64,000 bases of DNA. Source: JAMLHH01 sp964653095. Lineage in GTDB: Bacteria > Bacteroidota > Bacteroidia > Chitinophagales > JADIYW01. A program made the translations under genes and the position numbers. Of the stretch, positions 25,809-35,116 are shown in pieces. Below the pieces are notes generated by a model. The model searched no databases, was not told the DNA's origin, and saw only the letters and a list, made by a program, of their open reading frames with translations. Numbering within the stretch: the stretch's first letter is position 1; every line of letters starts with the position of its first letter. The stretch is from NCBI GenBank assembly GCA_964653095.1, contig CAZZEH010000020.1, forward strand, positions 3,001 to 67,000, in the 5' to 3' direction.

Positions 25809-26714
25809 ATGAAAAAAAGTCTGCTTTTCTGGTGTTGGCTTATTCCGGCTATGCTTTCGGCTCAGGACAGTATAAGAGGAAGTGCATACATTCAGGGAGA
25901 CGAATTGTACCTGGGGAAAGTATTTTTTTTGGAACTGGAAGTTTCTGCTCCTAAATCTGTTCAGGTTTTTCTCCCTGATCGGCAGCCTGAAATTGCAGGA
26001 GTAGAAAAATACGGGATTCCTTCTAAAACTCAGTTTACCGAACACGAATCTATCATTATTCATCAAAAGAGATATCCCTATATAGCATTTGACAGTCTCA
26101 GCGGAACTGCCGGACCTTTTGAAATTACTTATACAGACCATCAGGAAAATAAAAAAACGCTCATTCTTGATCCGATACCTTTTAAAATCCAAAGAATTCA
26201 AGCAGACACCACCGATTCTTTACGTGCGGCTTATGGTCCAATAAATCAGGAGGAAAGAAACGCCATGAATGCATTTTTTACAATTTTGGCTGTATTGATT
26301 GTACTGATACTAATGGTACTTTTCATCAAATGGAGAAAAACAAAAAGTCAGCTTTCTATTCCTGAAAATATCGACCCGACAGAATGGGCTTTGGGACAGC
26401 TTGAAACAGTAAAAGCAGAAATACCGTTTGCCCGGCACAAAGAATCCTGGACTCATCTGTCAGAGATACTGAGGCTGTTTCTGGAAAAGTCCTGGGGCCT
26501 TCCGGCACCTTATTTTTCTACCGGAGAATTGTTGGAAGCTATTGCCAAAAAAAATGAGTACTCTTCGCAGTTAGAGCGTGTGTCTGAACTGCTGTCATTT
26601 TGTGACGGAGTAAAATTTGCCAAAAAAATATCTACGGAGGAAGAGCAGATTAGTGCTTTAACACAGGCAAGAAAAATTATTTTATTTACTCCTGGGCCGG
26701 AGGGTGAAAACTAA
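25809..26714 (+). CDS. membrane protein of the Bat operon
   Basis: A 301-residue protein starting at the ATG one base after the preceding stop (MKKSLLFWCWLIPAMLSAQ, a signal peptide). An extracytoplasmic beta-rich domain of about 130 residues follows, then one membrane helix (AFFTILAVLIVLILMVLFI) and a C-terminal cytosolic helical domain (LSEILRLFLEKSWGLPAPYF). The layout resembles DUF4381-like or BatD-like partners found at this position in the operon. The reading that starts at 25749 overlaps the DUF58 gene and is not supported. Its exact role is unknown. Confidence 0.75.
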   Translation: MKKSLLFWCWLIPAMLSAQDSIRGSAYIQGDELYLGKVFFLELEVSAPKSVQVFLPDRQPEIAGVEKYGIPSKTQFTEHESIIIHQKRYPYIAFDSLSGTAGPFEITYTDHQENKKTLILDPIPFKIQRIQADTTDSLRAAYGPINQEERNAMNAFFTILAVLIVLILMVLFIKWRKTKSQLSIPENIDPTEWALGQLETVKAEIPFARHKESWTHLSEILRLFLEKSWGLPAPYFSTGELLEAIAKKNEYSSQLERVSELLSFCDGVKFAKKISTEEEQISALTQARKIILFTPGPEGEN

Positions 26715-26726
26715 GAAGAGATACCA

Positions 26727-27725
26727 ATGAGTCACATTTCACTGTTACATCCCTGGTTTTTACTTCTTTTAATTTTGCTGCCTTTTTTGTGGCGGCATTA
26801 CAAAAAGACTGAAGATAAAATTGTGCCAAAAATTCGCGTTCCTTCCTTAGGAGTCAGCACTTCACCTCCTGTGAGCGGAAGGGTGCGTTTCCGTAAGGTT
26901 CCTGTTTTTTTGAGATTTTTGTCTTTGGCCGTATTGATATTTGCCCTGTCTCGCCCGCAAAAACCTCTCGGCAATATTCCCTTAAATATTGAAGGTATTG
27001 ACATCGTGCTGTCATTGGATATTTCCGGCAGTATGCTTGCAGAAGATTTAAGTCCTAATCGGATTCAGGCAGCTGTCAGAGTAGCAAAAAATTTCATCGG
27101 CCAGCGTCCAAATGATCGAATCGGTCTGGTCATATTCGCCGGTGAAAGTTTTACTCAAAGTCCTCTTACAGTGGATCACAATGTATTGGGAGCACTGTTA
27201 GACAATGTAAATGTGGATGTACTGGAAGACGGAACCGCCATTGGAATGGGACTCGCCACTGCGGTCAACCGCCTGAAAGACAGTGAGGCCAAATCAAAGG
27301 TTATCATCCTAATGACAGACGGAGACAATAATTCCGGATATATAGACCCGCATACCGCTCTGGAAATGGCAAAAGCAGAAAAAATACGGGTTTACACGGT
27401 CGGGATTGGCAGAAACGGTACCGCACCTTTTCCGGTACCGGATCCGTTTACCGGAGTTACGATTTATCAGGATGTGGAGGTCAGAATTGATGAAGCTCTT
27501 TTAAAAACAATATCGGATGAAACCGGAGGAACGTATTACAGAGCCGAGAATAATGAAGACCTGAAAGAAATATACCGCGAAATAGATGCGTTGGAGAAAT
27601 CCAATATTCAGGTCAGTGCATTTACACCAAAACAGGAGTTGTTTTTCCCGTTTGTACTGGCCGGATTAATGCTCATTTTGTTTGAGTGGATGATCAGCAC
27701 TTTTTACTTAAAACAAAATATCTGA
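26727..27725 (+). CDS. batA: BatA, von Willebrand A aerotolerance protein
   Basis: A 332-residue membrane protein with N-terminal hydrophobic segments (LLHPWFLLLLILLPFLW; FLRFLSLAVLIFALSRPQ), then a von Willebrand A domain with an intact metal site (SLDISGSM near residue 95, TDGDNNSGY near 200) and a C-terminal membrane helix (FFPFVLAGLMLILFEWMI). The Bat proteins form a membrane complex linked in Bacteroides to oxygen tolerance. Twelve bases separate it from the gene before and one from batB. Confidence 0.92.
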   Translation: MSHISLLHPWFLLLLILLPFLWRHYKKTEDKIVPKIRVPSLGVSTSPPVSGRVRFRKVPVFLRFLSLAVLIFALSRPQKPLGNIPLNIEGIDIVLSLDISGSMLAEDLSPNRIQAAVRVAKNFIGQRPNDRIGLVIFAGESFTQSPLTVDHNVLGALLDNVNVDVLEDGTAIGMGLATAVNRLKDSEAKSKVIILMTDGDNNSGYIDPHTALEMAKAEKIRVYTVGIGRNGTAPFPVPDPFTGVTIYQDVEVRIDEALLKTISDETGGTYYRAENNEDLKEIYREIDALEKSNIQVSAFTPKQELFFPFVLAGLMLILFEWMISTFYLKQNI

Positions 27726-27726
27726 C

Positions 27727-29454
27727 ATGTGGCGGCTGGAACATACAGAGGCTTTGTGGTGGCTCGGTCTGATTCCGGTCATGTTGCTCTGTATCCGGTA
27801 TTTGAAAAACAAGAGAGATCAAAAACTGCAAAAGATTGGGCAGATAAAAAAAGTTACCGCTCTTATGGAATCTTCTTCTTTCAATCTTAAGATATTCAAA
27901 CGGAGTTTGTTTGTTTTGTCTGTAGCTCTATTACTTCTCGCACTTTCCAATCCGCAGGCCGGAAAACAGGAAGAATCTGTCAGTCAGCGAAGCAGTAATG
28001 TGGTTATTGCTCTGGATTTATCCAACAGCATGCTGGCAGAAGATATCGCTCCCAACAGACTTGAAAGAAGCAAAAAGTTTCTGACTCATCTTGTTCAAAA
28101 ACTCAGCGGAGACAAAGTGGCTTTTATCGTTTTTGCAGGTAAAGCATATATTCAAATGCCTTTTACTACAGATTATGCAGCTTTTAATATGCAGTTACAG
28201 GCAATCCATACAGATATGATTCCTTATCAGGGGACAAATTTAAGAGATGCTGTAACTCTTGCGGAGTCCATGCAGGTCCGGGACAAAAGCGAAGAGAAAA
28301 TTTTAATCCTTCTTTCAGACGGTGAAGATCACGATAAGAAAGCAGTTTCTGCGGCCAAACAGGCAGCCACTCACAATATGACCATATTTACTGTGGGGAT
28401 AGGAACTCCGGAAGGCGCCCCAATTCCCGACGATTCCCGATATAAAACCGATGTGTCCGGCAATATTGTTCAATCCAAACTGAATGAAAATGCTCTCAGA
28501 GAAATTGCCGAAGCAGGAGGCGGACAATATTTTAATATCATCCATGAAAAAAAAGCACTCCGCGAAATTCTGAGAAATGTCAAATGGGCTAAGAGCACTA
28601 CAGCAGAAGAACGGACTTATACCAGTTATAAAAGCTATTATCAATGGCTGCTTTTCCCGGCAATAGTTTTACTGATGGCAGAACTTGCAGGGATACCTAT
28701 TTTTAATTTTAGAAAAAAACAACCGGCTCTGATACTCATTCCTTTAATTCTGATTACAGGAAGCTGTCAGCAAAGGGTGCACGAAATCTCAGATTTTAAT
28801 CCGGAAAATGTCCAGCGATATTTCACTGCTTTACAGACAGACAGCAGTGCGGTCAATTTCTATAATTTGGGAGCTTCTTACCTGAAACTAAATCAGCCGG
28901 ACAGTGCCTATATTATGTTTAATCAGACATTAGAGTATCTGCCGGACAGTACTATATCCGCCCAAACTCATTTTAATTTAGGCTGCATTTATTTTAATCA
29001 AAAAAACTATCAGGAAGCAGCAGAAGCCTTTAAAGAAGCTCTGAAATTTCAACCGGGGAATTATCGTGCACAGCATAATCTGAGTCTGGCTCTGGCTCAT
29101 ATTTTCCCGCAGGAAGATTCGCCACAGAAAGACAATCCGGACCAAGACGGAAAAGATGAAAACTCCGACGATAATCAGAAAGAAGAGCAGTCAGAGAGCG
29201 ATAAAAAAGATGAAGGAAAATCTGATGAACAGAAAGAATCCGGTCAGGACTCCGAAAATGAGCAGGAACAACCTTCGGAAAACAAGCCGGAGAATTCTTC
29301 CAAACAGGAATCAGAAACAGACAGCAGACTAACTCCTTTAGAATTACAAAAATTGTATCAATCTTTGGATCAGCAGGAAAAAGTCATTCAGAAACGAATT
29401 ATGACTCAACAGGAAAAAGATAAAAATCAACCGTATATTGAAAAAGACTGGTAA
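27727..29454 (+). CDS. batB: BatB-BatC fusion (VWA domain plus TPR repeats)
   Basis: A 575-residue protein combining two proteins that are usually separate. Residues 1-325 are BatB: two N-terminal membrane segments, a VWA domain with ALDLSNSML and LSDGEDHDKK, and a third membrane segment (WLLFPAIVLLMAEL). Residues 333-346 are a second hydrophobic stretch ending ITGSC (Cys347), exactly like a lipoprotein signal. It is followed by three tetratricopeptide-like repeats (AVNFYNLGASYLKLNQPDSA, THFNLGCIYFNQKNYQEAAE, NYRAQHNLSLALAH) and a highly charged Glu/Lys/Ser-rich tail: this is BatC. The join is in frame with no sign of error. Confidence 0.9.
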   Translation: MWRLEHTEALWWLGLIPVMLLCIRYLKNKRDQKLQKIGQIKKVTALMESSSFNLKIFKRSLFVLSVALLLLALSNPQAGKQEESVSQRSSNVVIALDLSNSMLAEDIAPNRLERSKKFLTHLVQKLSGDKVAFIVFAGKAYIQMPFTTDYAAFNMQLQAIHTDMIPYQGTNLRDAVTLAESMQVRDKSEEKILILLSDGEDHDKKAVSAAKQAATHNMTIFTVGIGTPEGAPIPDDSRYKTDVSGNIVQSKLNENALREIAEAGGGQYFNIIHEKKALREILRNVKWAKSTTAEERTYTSYKSYYQWLLFPAIVLLMAELAGIPIFNFRKKQPALILIPLILITGSCQQRVHEISDFNPENVQRYFTALQTDSSAVNFYNLGASYLKLNQPDSAYIMFNQTLEYLPDSTISAQTHFNLGCIYFNQKNYQEAAEAFKEALKFQPGNYRAQHNLSLALAHIFPQEDSPQKDNPDQDGKDENSDDNQKEEQSESDKKDEGKSDEQKESGQDSENEQEQPSENKPENSSKQESETDSRLTPLELQKLYQSLDQQEKVIQKRIMTQQEKDKNQPYIEKDW

Positions 29455-31169
29455 TGAAAAGTTATAAAATATTACTCGCTTTCTTTCTGTTGCTTTTGAC
29501 ACAAAAAGCCCGGGCACAAAGTATTTCTATCAGCGTGAGCGAAGATGAAGTGAGTGTCGGACAACCGTTCCTTGTGACTTATACTTTGGAGGGCAATACA
29601 GAAGATTTTGAGAAACCTGAATTTAAAGGGTTTAAAATATACCAGAGCGGCCAGTCCACGAGTACCACCATAGCCAATGGGAAAGTGACAAGGAAAATAT
29701 CTTTTAATTATACCTTAGTTGCCGAAAGTGCAGGGACTTTTGAAATAGATCCTACAAAAGCAGTCATTAACGGGAAAGAGGTTAAATCTCCGTCTTTTAC
29801 CATAGTCGTACTCAATAATTCAGGAGGAGCCAGATCGCAAAACCAACCGAATGCGCCTGCGCGTTCTGAACAGCAATATGCAGATGCAGCCTCTGACAAT
29901 CTGGAGGAAAATATTTTATTACTTGCCGAAACAGATAAAAAAGAAATCTACCTTGGCGAACAGATTACCATTACATACAAACTTCTGAGGAGAGCAGATA
30001 TACAGTCCATAGAAGTATCCAAAATCCCGGTTTTTAACGGCTTCCTGTCAGAAGAAATGGTCATTCCTGAGCACCAGACAGAAAGTATTATATCCTATAA
30101 GGGAAAACGCTACCACTCCTATGCTTTCAGAAAAATGGCACTCTTTGCCAGCAAATCAGGTGCGCTTGTGATTGACCCGTTAGAAGCCAGAGGTACGGTT
30201 TTGATTCCTGAAAAAGACCCTTTCTTTGGCACTACTTTTTTCTCTTCGATGATTCCTAAAAAATTTGAGATTTCGTCTAATAAACTAACCATTCAGGTAC
30301 TTCCGTTACCGACACAGAATCGTCCGAAAAATTTTTCTGGGGCGGTAGGACAGTTTTATGCCGGCAGAACTATTACACCAAAACACATTTACGAAAACGA
30401 ATCGGCCAAAATGAATGTCACAATAAGCGGCTGGGGCAATCTGAAAGCTCTTGGCAGTCCGATAACAAAGTCCATAAACGGTGCGGATATATACGAACCT
30501 GCAATAACAGACGAAGCCAAAACAAATGGAGAAATATATGGCGGCAACCGAACTTTTGAATATAGTCTGGTCCCTAAGAAAGACGGAAAACTGATTGTCC
30601 CTGAAGAAGAATTTATCTATTTCGACCCAAACAAAGCAGCATATATTTCTCAAACCCTGCCTGAAATAACTCTTTCAGTACAGAGTGCAACTGCACAAAA
30701 TGAAGCAGACCACGGAAGCCCGGTTTCATTTGAACACACGCTCAAAAACTCAATGGCTCAACATGATTCCGGCATATCTTTTCCACTGGCAATTGCAGTA
30801 GTGTCGGGATTGCCTTTTCTTGCCTTAATAGGTGTCTTAGCGTGGAGAAAGAAGAAAATTGATAACAGCAAGGTACCCGAAGAAGAGTTTATTTGGCAAA
30901 ATTTGGAACAGCATTCAGAAAAAGAACAATATGTACTTTTAGCCAAAAACTTAAGAAAAAATTTGGCGATATACTTCAATCTGAAAAATGGATTAGACAA
31001 GGATATTTTGGAAAAGATAGAGGATTCTTCTTTGAAAAACCAGGTAGCTTTTATTTTATTGTCCTGCGACAGAGCCGTATTTTCTCCAATGGCAACAGCT
31101 TCGGTATCCCAGCTAAAAGATTTGGCAAAAGATACTTTTTCTAAAATAACCCATTCCGCCCTCACATGA
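29454..31169 (+). CDS. batD: BatD, aerotolerance protein
   Basis: A 571-residue protein with signal peptide (MKSYKILLAFFLLLLTQKARA) and the BatD opening ISVSEDEVSVGQPFLVTYTL. Several extracytoplasmic Ig-like beta domains follow, then a membrane helix near residue 445 (FPLAIAVVSGLPFLALIGVL) and a cytosolic tail of about 105 residues. It probably scaffolds the BatA/BatB VWA domains on the outer face of the inner membrane. Its start overlaps the batBC stop by one base and its stop overlaps batE by four. Confidence 0.92.
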   Translation: MKSYKILLAFFLLLLTQKARAQSISISVSEDEVSVGQPFLVTYTLEGNTEDFEKPEFKGFKIYQSGQSTSTTIANGKVTRKISFNYTLVAESAGTFEIDPTKAVINGKEVKSPSFTIVVLNNSGGARSQNQPNAPARSEQQYADAASDNLEENILLLAETDKKEIYLGEQITITYKLLRRADIQSIEVSKIPVFNGFLSEEMVIPEHQTESIISYKGKRYHSYAFRKMALFASKSGALVIDPLEARGTVLIPEKDPFFGTTFFSSMIPKKFEISSNKLTIQVLPLPTQNRPKNFSGAVGQFYAGRTITPKHIYENESAKMNVTISGWGNLKALGSPITKSINGADIYEPAITDEAKTNGEIYGGNRTFEYSLVPKKDGKLIVPEEEFIYFDPNKAAYISQTLPEITLSVQSATAQNEADHGSPVSFEHTLKNSMAQHDSGISFPLAIAVVSGLPFLALIGVLAWRKKKIDNSKVPEEEFIWQNLEQHSEKEQYVLLAKNLRKNLAIYFNLKNGLDKDILEKIEDSSLKNQVAFILLSCDRAVFSPMATASVSQLKDLAKDTFSKITHSALT

Positions 31170-31906
31170 GAGAACTCCTGTTTACAGCTGCTTTTTTAAC
31201 TGCTTATTTTATCGGATACGGAAATGAACAGGATTCCATATTTGCAGAAGCTTCCCGCATGTACGAAAATGAGAACTACGACAAAGCCTTTGTATTGATG
31301 GACGGACTGATTCAGGAAGGTTTTAATTCTTCTGCTTTGTATTATAACTACGCCAATGTCTGTTACCAAAAAGGGGAGTATTCCAAAGCGATTGCCTTCT
31401 ATGAGAAAGCTTTAAAATTAGACCCGAATGATCAGGAAATATTATCTAATCTGAATTTTGTCAAAAACGAATTAAGTATTAGTGAGGAAGAATCCAGAAC
31501 AAAATCAGGACTGAAAAATCTGAATTATTTATACGCAGCTGTTTTTATTCTATTTTGGATGACAGTTTTATATGCAGCTTATGTGTTGCTTTTATCCCAA
31601 AATATTTACAGAAAAAAACATCTTTTTGTGCTGTCTGTATTTATCCTGATTACATTTTTCACGACTTTTAAAGGAATCCGGTCATATATCGACAATCATG
31701 TAAAAATATATGCGATAGCACAAAAGGACATGACTCTTTACAGCCGGCCTTCACATTTCAGCACAGAGATTTACGAGATATTCAATGGTCAAAAAATAGA
31801 AGTTTTGCAATCGAATCAGGGTTGGACTAAAATTCGCACTCAAAATCAAAAAGTGGGATGGGTACCTTCTTTTATGCTGATTGAAATTAACTTTAAAGGA
31901 AAATAA
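31166..31906 (+). CDS. batE: BatE, TPR and SH3-like protein
   Basis: A 246-residue last gene of the operon: a signal-like start, two tetratricopeptide repeats (FNSSALYYNYANVCYQKGEY and SKAIAFYEKALKLDPNDQ), two membrane segments (YLYAAVFILFWMTVLYAAYV; HLFVLSVFILITFFTTF), and a C-terminal bacterial SH3 domain (TLYSRPSHFSTEIYEIFNGQ through GWVPSFML). This matches BatE of other Bacteroidota. The 4-base ATGA overlap with batD indicates coupled translation. Confidence 0.9.
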   Translation: MRELLFTAAFLTAYFIGYGNEQDSIFAEASRMYENENYDKAFVLMDGLIQEGFNSSALYYNYANVCYQKGEYSKAIAFYEKALKLDPNDQEILSNLNFVKNELSISEEESRTKSGLKNLNYLYAAVFILFWMTVLYAAYVLLLSQNIYRKKHLFVLSVFILITFFTTFKGIRSYIDNHVKIYAIAQKDMTLYSRPSHFSTEIYEIFNGQKIEVLQSNQGWTKIRTQNQKVGWVPSFMLIEINFKGK

Positions 31907-31977
31907 ATATTATTGAGTAACCAGAAGATTTGTAATACAAAAAATAAAATGAATAAATTACCCAGAGTCAGTAAAGT

Positions 31978-33597
31978 ATGTACATTTTAGGAATCAACGG
32001 AGGAGTAAGATTGGGCTACAGGGACGCATCCGCTGTGTTGGTTAAAGATGGGGTAGTCGTAGCGGCAGTTGAAGAAGAGCGGCTCAACCGTATCAAATCT
32101 TCACCTCATCAGTTGCCGGAATTGGCGATTCATCAGGTGTTAAAAATTGCCGGAATCTCTATTCGGGAAGTTGAGACTGTAGCAACTCATGGAAGCACTT
32201 GGGGAGTTCAGTATGAAGAAGTTTTAAAAAATTTCTTTGAAACAAACTTTGGTTATTCTCCTGAAATAAAACGCTTTCATCACCACGATTGCCACGCAGC
32301 CGGTACATTTTTTTCGTCAGGCTATGACAAAGCCCTAATCTTTACTTTTGACAATTCCGGAGACGGTGTCGGCACACAGATAGCCATAGGAGACGGCATG
32401 AACATAGAAGTCCTGGAGCGTATTCCCCGTCCCAACAGTTTGGGAATGTTTTACGGAATGGTGACTCAATTTTGTGGTTTTGTACGGGACAGTGATGAAT
32501 ATAAATTGATGGGATTAGCGGCTTACGGAAAGCCGGAAGTTGATTTATCCGATGTACTGGAAATAAATGAAAACGGGTTTACATTAAACTTAGACTACAT
32601 ACAGAAAATTGAACCCGGACAACCTCAGCCCAGCGTACAACAAGCTATTTACAGTGAAAAATTAACTGAAAAGTTTGATCCTGCCCGACTAAGAGATACA
32701 GAATTTAATGAGTTCTATAAAAATTTTGCCGCTTCCGCACAGAATCAGCTTGAAAAAGCAATGGTTGCAATTATCAGAAAGTATATATCGCAGACCGGAA
32801 TAAAAAAAGTGTGTATTTCCGGCGGGGTAGGATTAAACTGTGCGGCTAATAAAACCATTATATCCATGCCCGAAGTGGAAGCACTGTTTGTGCAGCCCGC
32901 TTCGGGAGATGCCGGGATCTCGCAGGGCGCGGCGTATCTCGCAGGCATAGAAAAAGAAATAAAACCCAAGTTTGTACACAATGTATATTGGGGGAAATCT
33001 TACTCTGATGAAGAGATTTTATCTGTTGCACAAAAACTTGGAGTACACATCACTCATATTGAAGACCCTGCTCTGACGGCTGCAAAACTGGTTGCTGAAG
33101 GAAAAATTGTCGCCTGGTTTCAGGGAAGAATGGAGTTCGGTCCCAGAGCCTTGGGGAACAGAAGTATCTTAGGCAATCCTGCCATAAAAAACATCAAATC
33201 TATCATCAATCAAAAGATAAAATTCAGAGAAGGTTTCAGACCGTTCTGTCCTTCACTCTTGGAAGAGGATTTTGAATTGTATTTTGAAGGGAAACAGAAA
33301 ATTGCACCTTATATGACTATCAATTATGCCGTAAAAGAACACGTGAAAGAAATATTGCCGGGAGCGGTTCACGTAGATAATACGGCGCGCATTCAAACAG
33401 TAAACAAGATGCAAAACCCTTTGTATCATGAATATCTTCAGCATTTGAAAAAGCTGACCGGTCATGGAGTTTCTATCAATACCAGTTTTAACGTCAGTCA
33501 TCAGCCCATTGTTGAAAATCCCGTTCAGGCAATCTCGACTTTTTACGGATGTGGACTGGATGCTTTGGTCATTGGGAAATATTTGCTATTGAAATAA
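31978..33597 (+). CDS. carbamoyltransferase (NodU/CmcH/TobZ family)
   Basis: A 539-residue enzyme with the family's N-terminal ASKHA/YrdC-like domains: YILGINGGVRLGYRDASAVL, EEERLNRIKSSPH, and the metal and nucleotide residues HHHDCHAAGTFFSSGY. The C-terminal carbamoyltransferase domain has WFQGRMEFGPRALGNRSILG and FREGFRPFCPSLLEED. It transfers carbamoyl from carbamoyl phosphate via carbamoyl-AMP to a hydroxyl, usually on a sugar or secondary metabolite. No biosynthetic cluster surrounds it, so the acceptor is unknown. Nearby glycosyltransferases make a glycan a reasonable guess. Confidence 0.9.
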   Translation: MYILGINGGVRLGYRDASAVLVKDGVVVAAVEEERLNRIKSSPHQLPELAIHQVLKIAGISIREVETVATHGSTWGVQYEEVLKNFFETNFGYSPEIKRFHHHDCHAAGTFFSSGYDKALIFTFDNSGDGVGTQIAIGDGMNIEVLERIPRPNSLGMFYGMVTQFCGFVRDSDEYKLMGLAAYGKPEVDLSDVLEINENGFTLNLDYIQKIEPGQPQPSVQQAIYSEKLTEKFDPARLRDTEFNEFYKNFAASAQNQLEKAMVAIIRKYISQTGIKKVCISGGVGLNCAANKTIISMPEVEALFVQPASGDAGISQGAAYLAGIEKEIKPKFVHNVYWGKSYSDEEILSVAQKLGVHITHIEDPALTAAKLVAEGKIVAWFQGRMEFGPRALGNRSILGNPAIKNIKSIINQKIKFREGFRPFCPSLLEEDFELYFEGKQKIAPYMTINYAVKEHVKEILPGAVHVDNTARIQTVNKMQNPLYHEYLQHLKKLTGHGVSINTSFNVSHQPIVENPVQAISTFYGCGLDALVIGKYLLLK

Positions 33598-33606
33598 TAG
33601 ATTTAA

Positions 33607-34332
33607 TTGGTTTTAAAATTTTATAAAGTGAGTGTTTTATATCAGGCAAGTATAGTAATACAGATAACTGCATTCTGCTTGTTAGTTCTTACCTCTAATT
33701 CATGTCAGATAAATAAGAAGTCTGATATAAATGAGGAATTAAGAATTTATCAAAATGAATCATACTCAGAAACTATACAGTCTTTAGTTATCGAAAACCC
33801 CAGCAATCTTCCTGTATCATTTAACTTAGAAATCAATAATGAATTTCCATTAAAAATGACAGATATTCTTGACAATGTTAGAAGTCTATCTGCTCATAAG
33901 AGTATCCCCGTAGAACAAGCTGCATGGGAATACGTTTTTTTTCTTACATTCCATTCTGACCCATATACAGAGGAAAGTTGGCAACATGAACCATTAATAT
34001 TTCTAAATTCCCTTGGTGGAGGATTTTGTGATGACAGAGCTTCTGTATTAGCTAAGCTATGGATGGAATTAGGTTTTAAAGCAAAAATAATACGTCTGGA
34101 AGGTCACGTTGTTCCTGAGGTTTTTTCTGGAAACAAGTGGAAAATGTATGATCCGGATGAAGGAGTATATTATTTAAATGATAGAAATGAAATTGCATCT
34201 GTAAGTGAATTGGAGAAAAATCCGCATTGGATTTCACATCCTCAAAAAAACAAGGTCTTTTCTTTAAAACCAAATTTGTCTTTAGTGGGAGAAATAGCAA
34301 AAGAGTTCGCTAACTTTTATAAAACAACATAG
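33607..34332 (+). CDS. transglutaminase-like lipoprotein, N-terminal part up to an in-frame TAG
   Basis: The reading begins at a TTG (33607) or GTG (33628), with a lipoprotein signal ending LLVLTSNSC. It contains a transglutaminase/cysteine-peptidase-like core: Cys in GGGFCDDRASVLAKL near residue 141, His in LEGHVVPEVF near 166 and Asp in KMYDPDEGVYYL near 181, forming the expected Cys-His-Asp triad. It stops at TAG 34330-34332, but the same frame continues open to 35067 with no new start codon of good quality. The gene is therefore probably interrupted or read through. Substrate unknown. Confidence 0.65.
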   Translation: MVLKFYKVSVLYQASIVIQITAFCLLVLTSNSCQINKKSDINEELRIYQNESYSETIQSLVIENPSNLPVSFNLEINNEFPLKMTDILDNVRSLSAHKSIPVEQAAWEYVFFLTFHSDPYTEESWQHEPLIFLNSLGGGFCDDRASVLAKLWMELGFKAKIIRLEGHVVPEVFSGNKWKMYDPDEGVYYLNDRNEIASVSELEKNPHWISHPQKNKVFSLKPNLSLVGEIAKEFANFYKTT

Positions 34333-35067
34333 GACAATATTGATAATACAGTAAGTTTCTTGGAGTATAACCTACCGGAGTCTTTATTCGTGCTGCCGGG
34401 AAATTCTTCTCTTATCCTAACCAATCATCCCGAAGGAGTTAACTTGAAAGTTATATTAAGTGAATCTTCAAAAGGAAAACTGCAAATACCATTTCGCTTA
34501 TATTCTGTAGAAGGGGAAATAAATTATACAGTTAATGATGAAAATAGTAAGATATACTTATTTGAAGGAAACAAATTGACAAACCCTGCCTTAGATATCA
34601 AAACCATAGATATCAAAGAAGTAAAAAGGAAAACTATTTTGCAATATATGGTAAATCCCCTACTCCAAGTATTTGACAAAGAAAGAAACTTTTTAAAAAT
34701 TGAATCCTCTGACAGTTTGAAAGTTTTTAAAACGACAAATAGGGACGATTTTAAATTGCCGTTTTTTAATGAAAGTGTTCTGTTTTTAAACAAAAAACAA
34801 GTACAGAGTGGTTATTTTCAAATGGAATTGGAAAAAATTGAAAATCATGATATAAGTACGAAAGATATAGAAGAGCTTTTTAGTTTTCTCATTGACAGTG
34901 ATTCTTTAATAGAGGATATACAGGCTTTGTATAAAAAATTTAACGATTTCTACCATGAATACTTAGACTCTTCTTTACTTAGAAAAATAAATTTGTATTA
35001 CCCGAAAAGCATTTTTGTTGTTTTCACTGCAATAAGATTTGATGAATTAAGTGAGATGTTAGACTAA
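34333..35067 (+). pseudogene. downstream in-frame remainder of the transglutaminase-like gene
   Basis: These 245 codons (including the stop) are in the same frame as the upstream reading and follow its TAG directly (DNIDNTVSFLEYNLPESLF). They contain no ATG near the beginning; the only start available is a TTG at 34360 without a ribosome site. The sequence is beta-rich then helical (SFLIDSDSLIEDIQALYKKF). The likely original gene was about 487 codons (33607-35067). Either a nonsense mutation, a base-call error or suppression explains it. Confidence 0.55.
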
Positions 35068-35116
35068 ATAAAGATATTATATTCGACCTTACATAATTTC
35101 TCCTTACCTTAATGCT

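Noticed and set aside
31978..33597. Carbamoyltransferase as marker of a natural-product cluster
   Set aside because: Neighbours are the bat operon, a broken lipoprotein gene and an esterase; no synthase or tailoring set is present.
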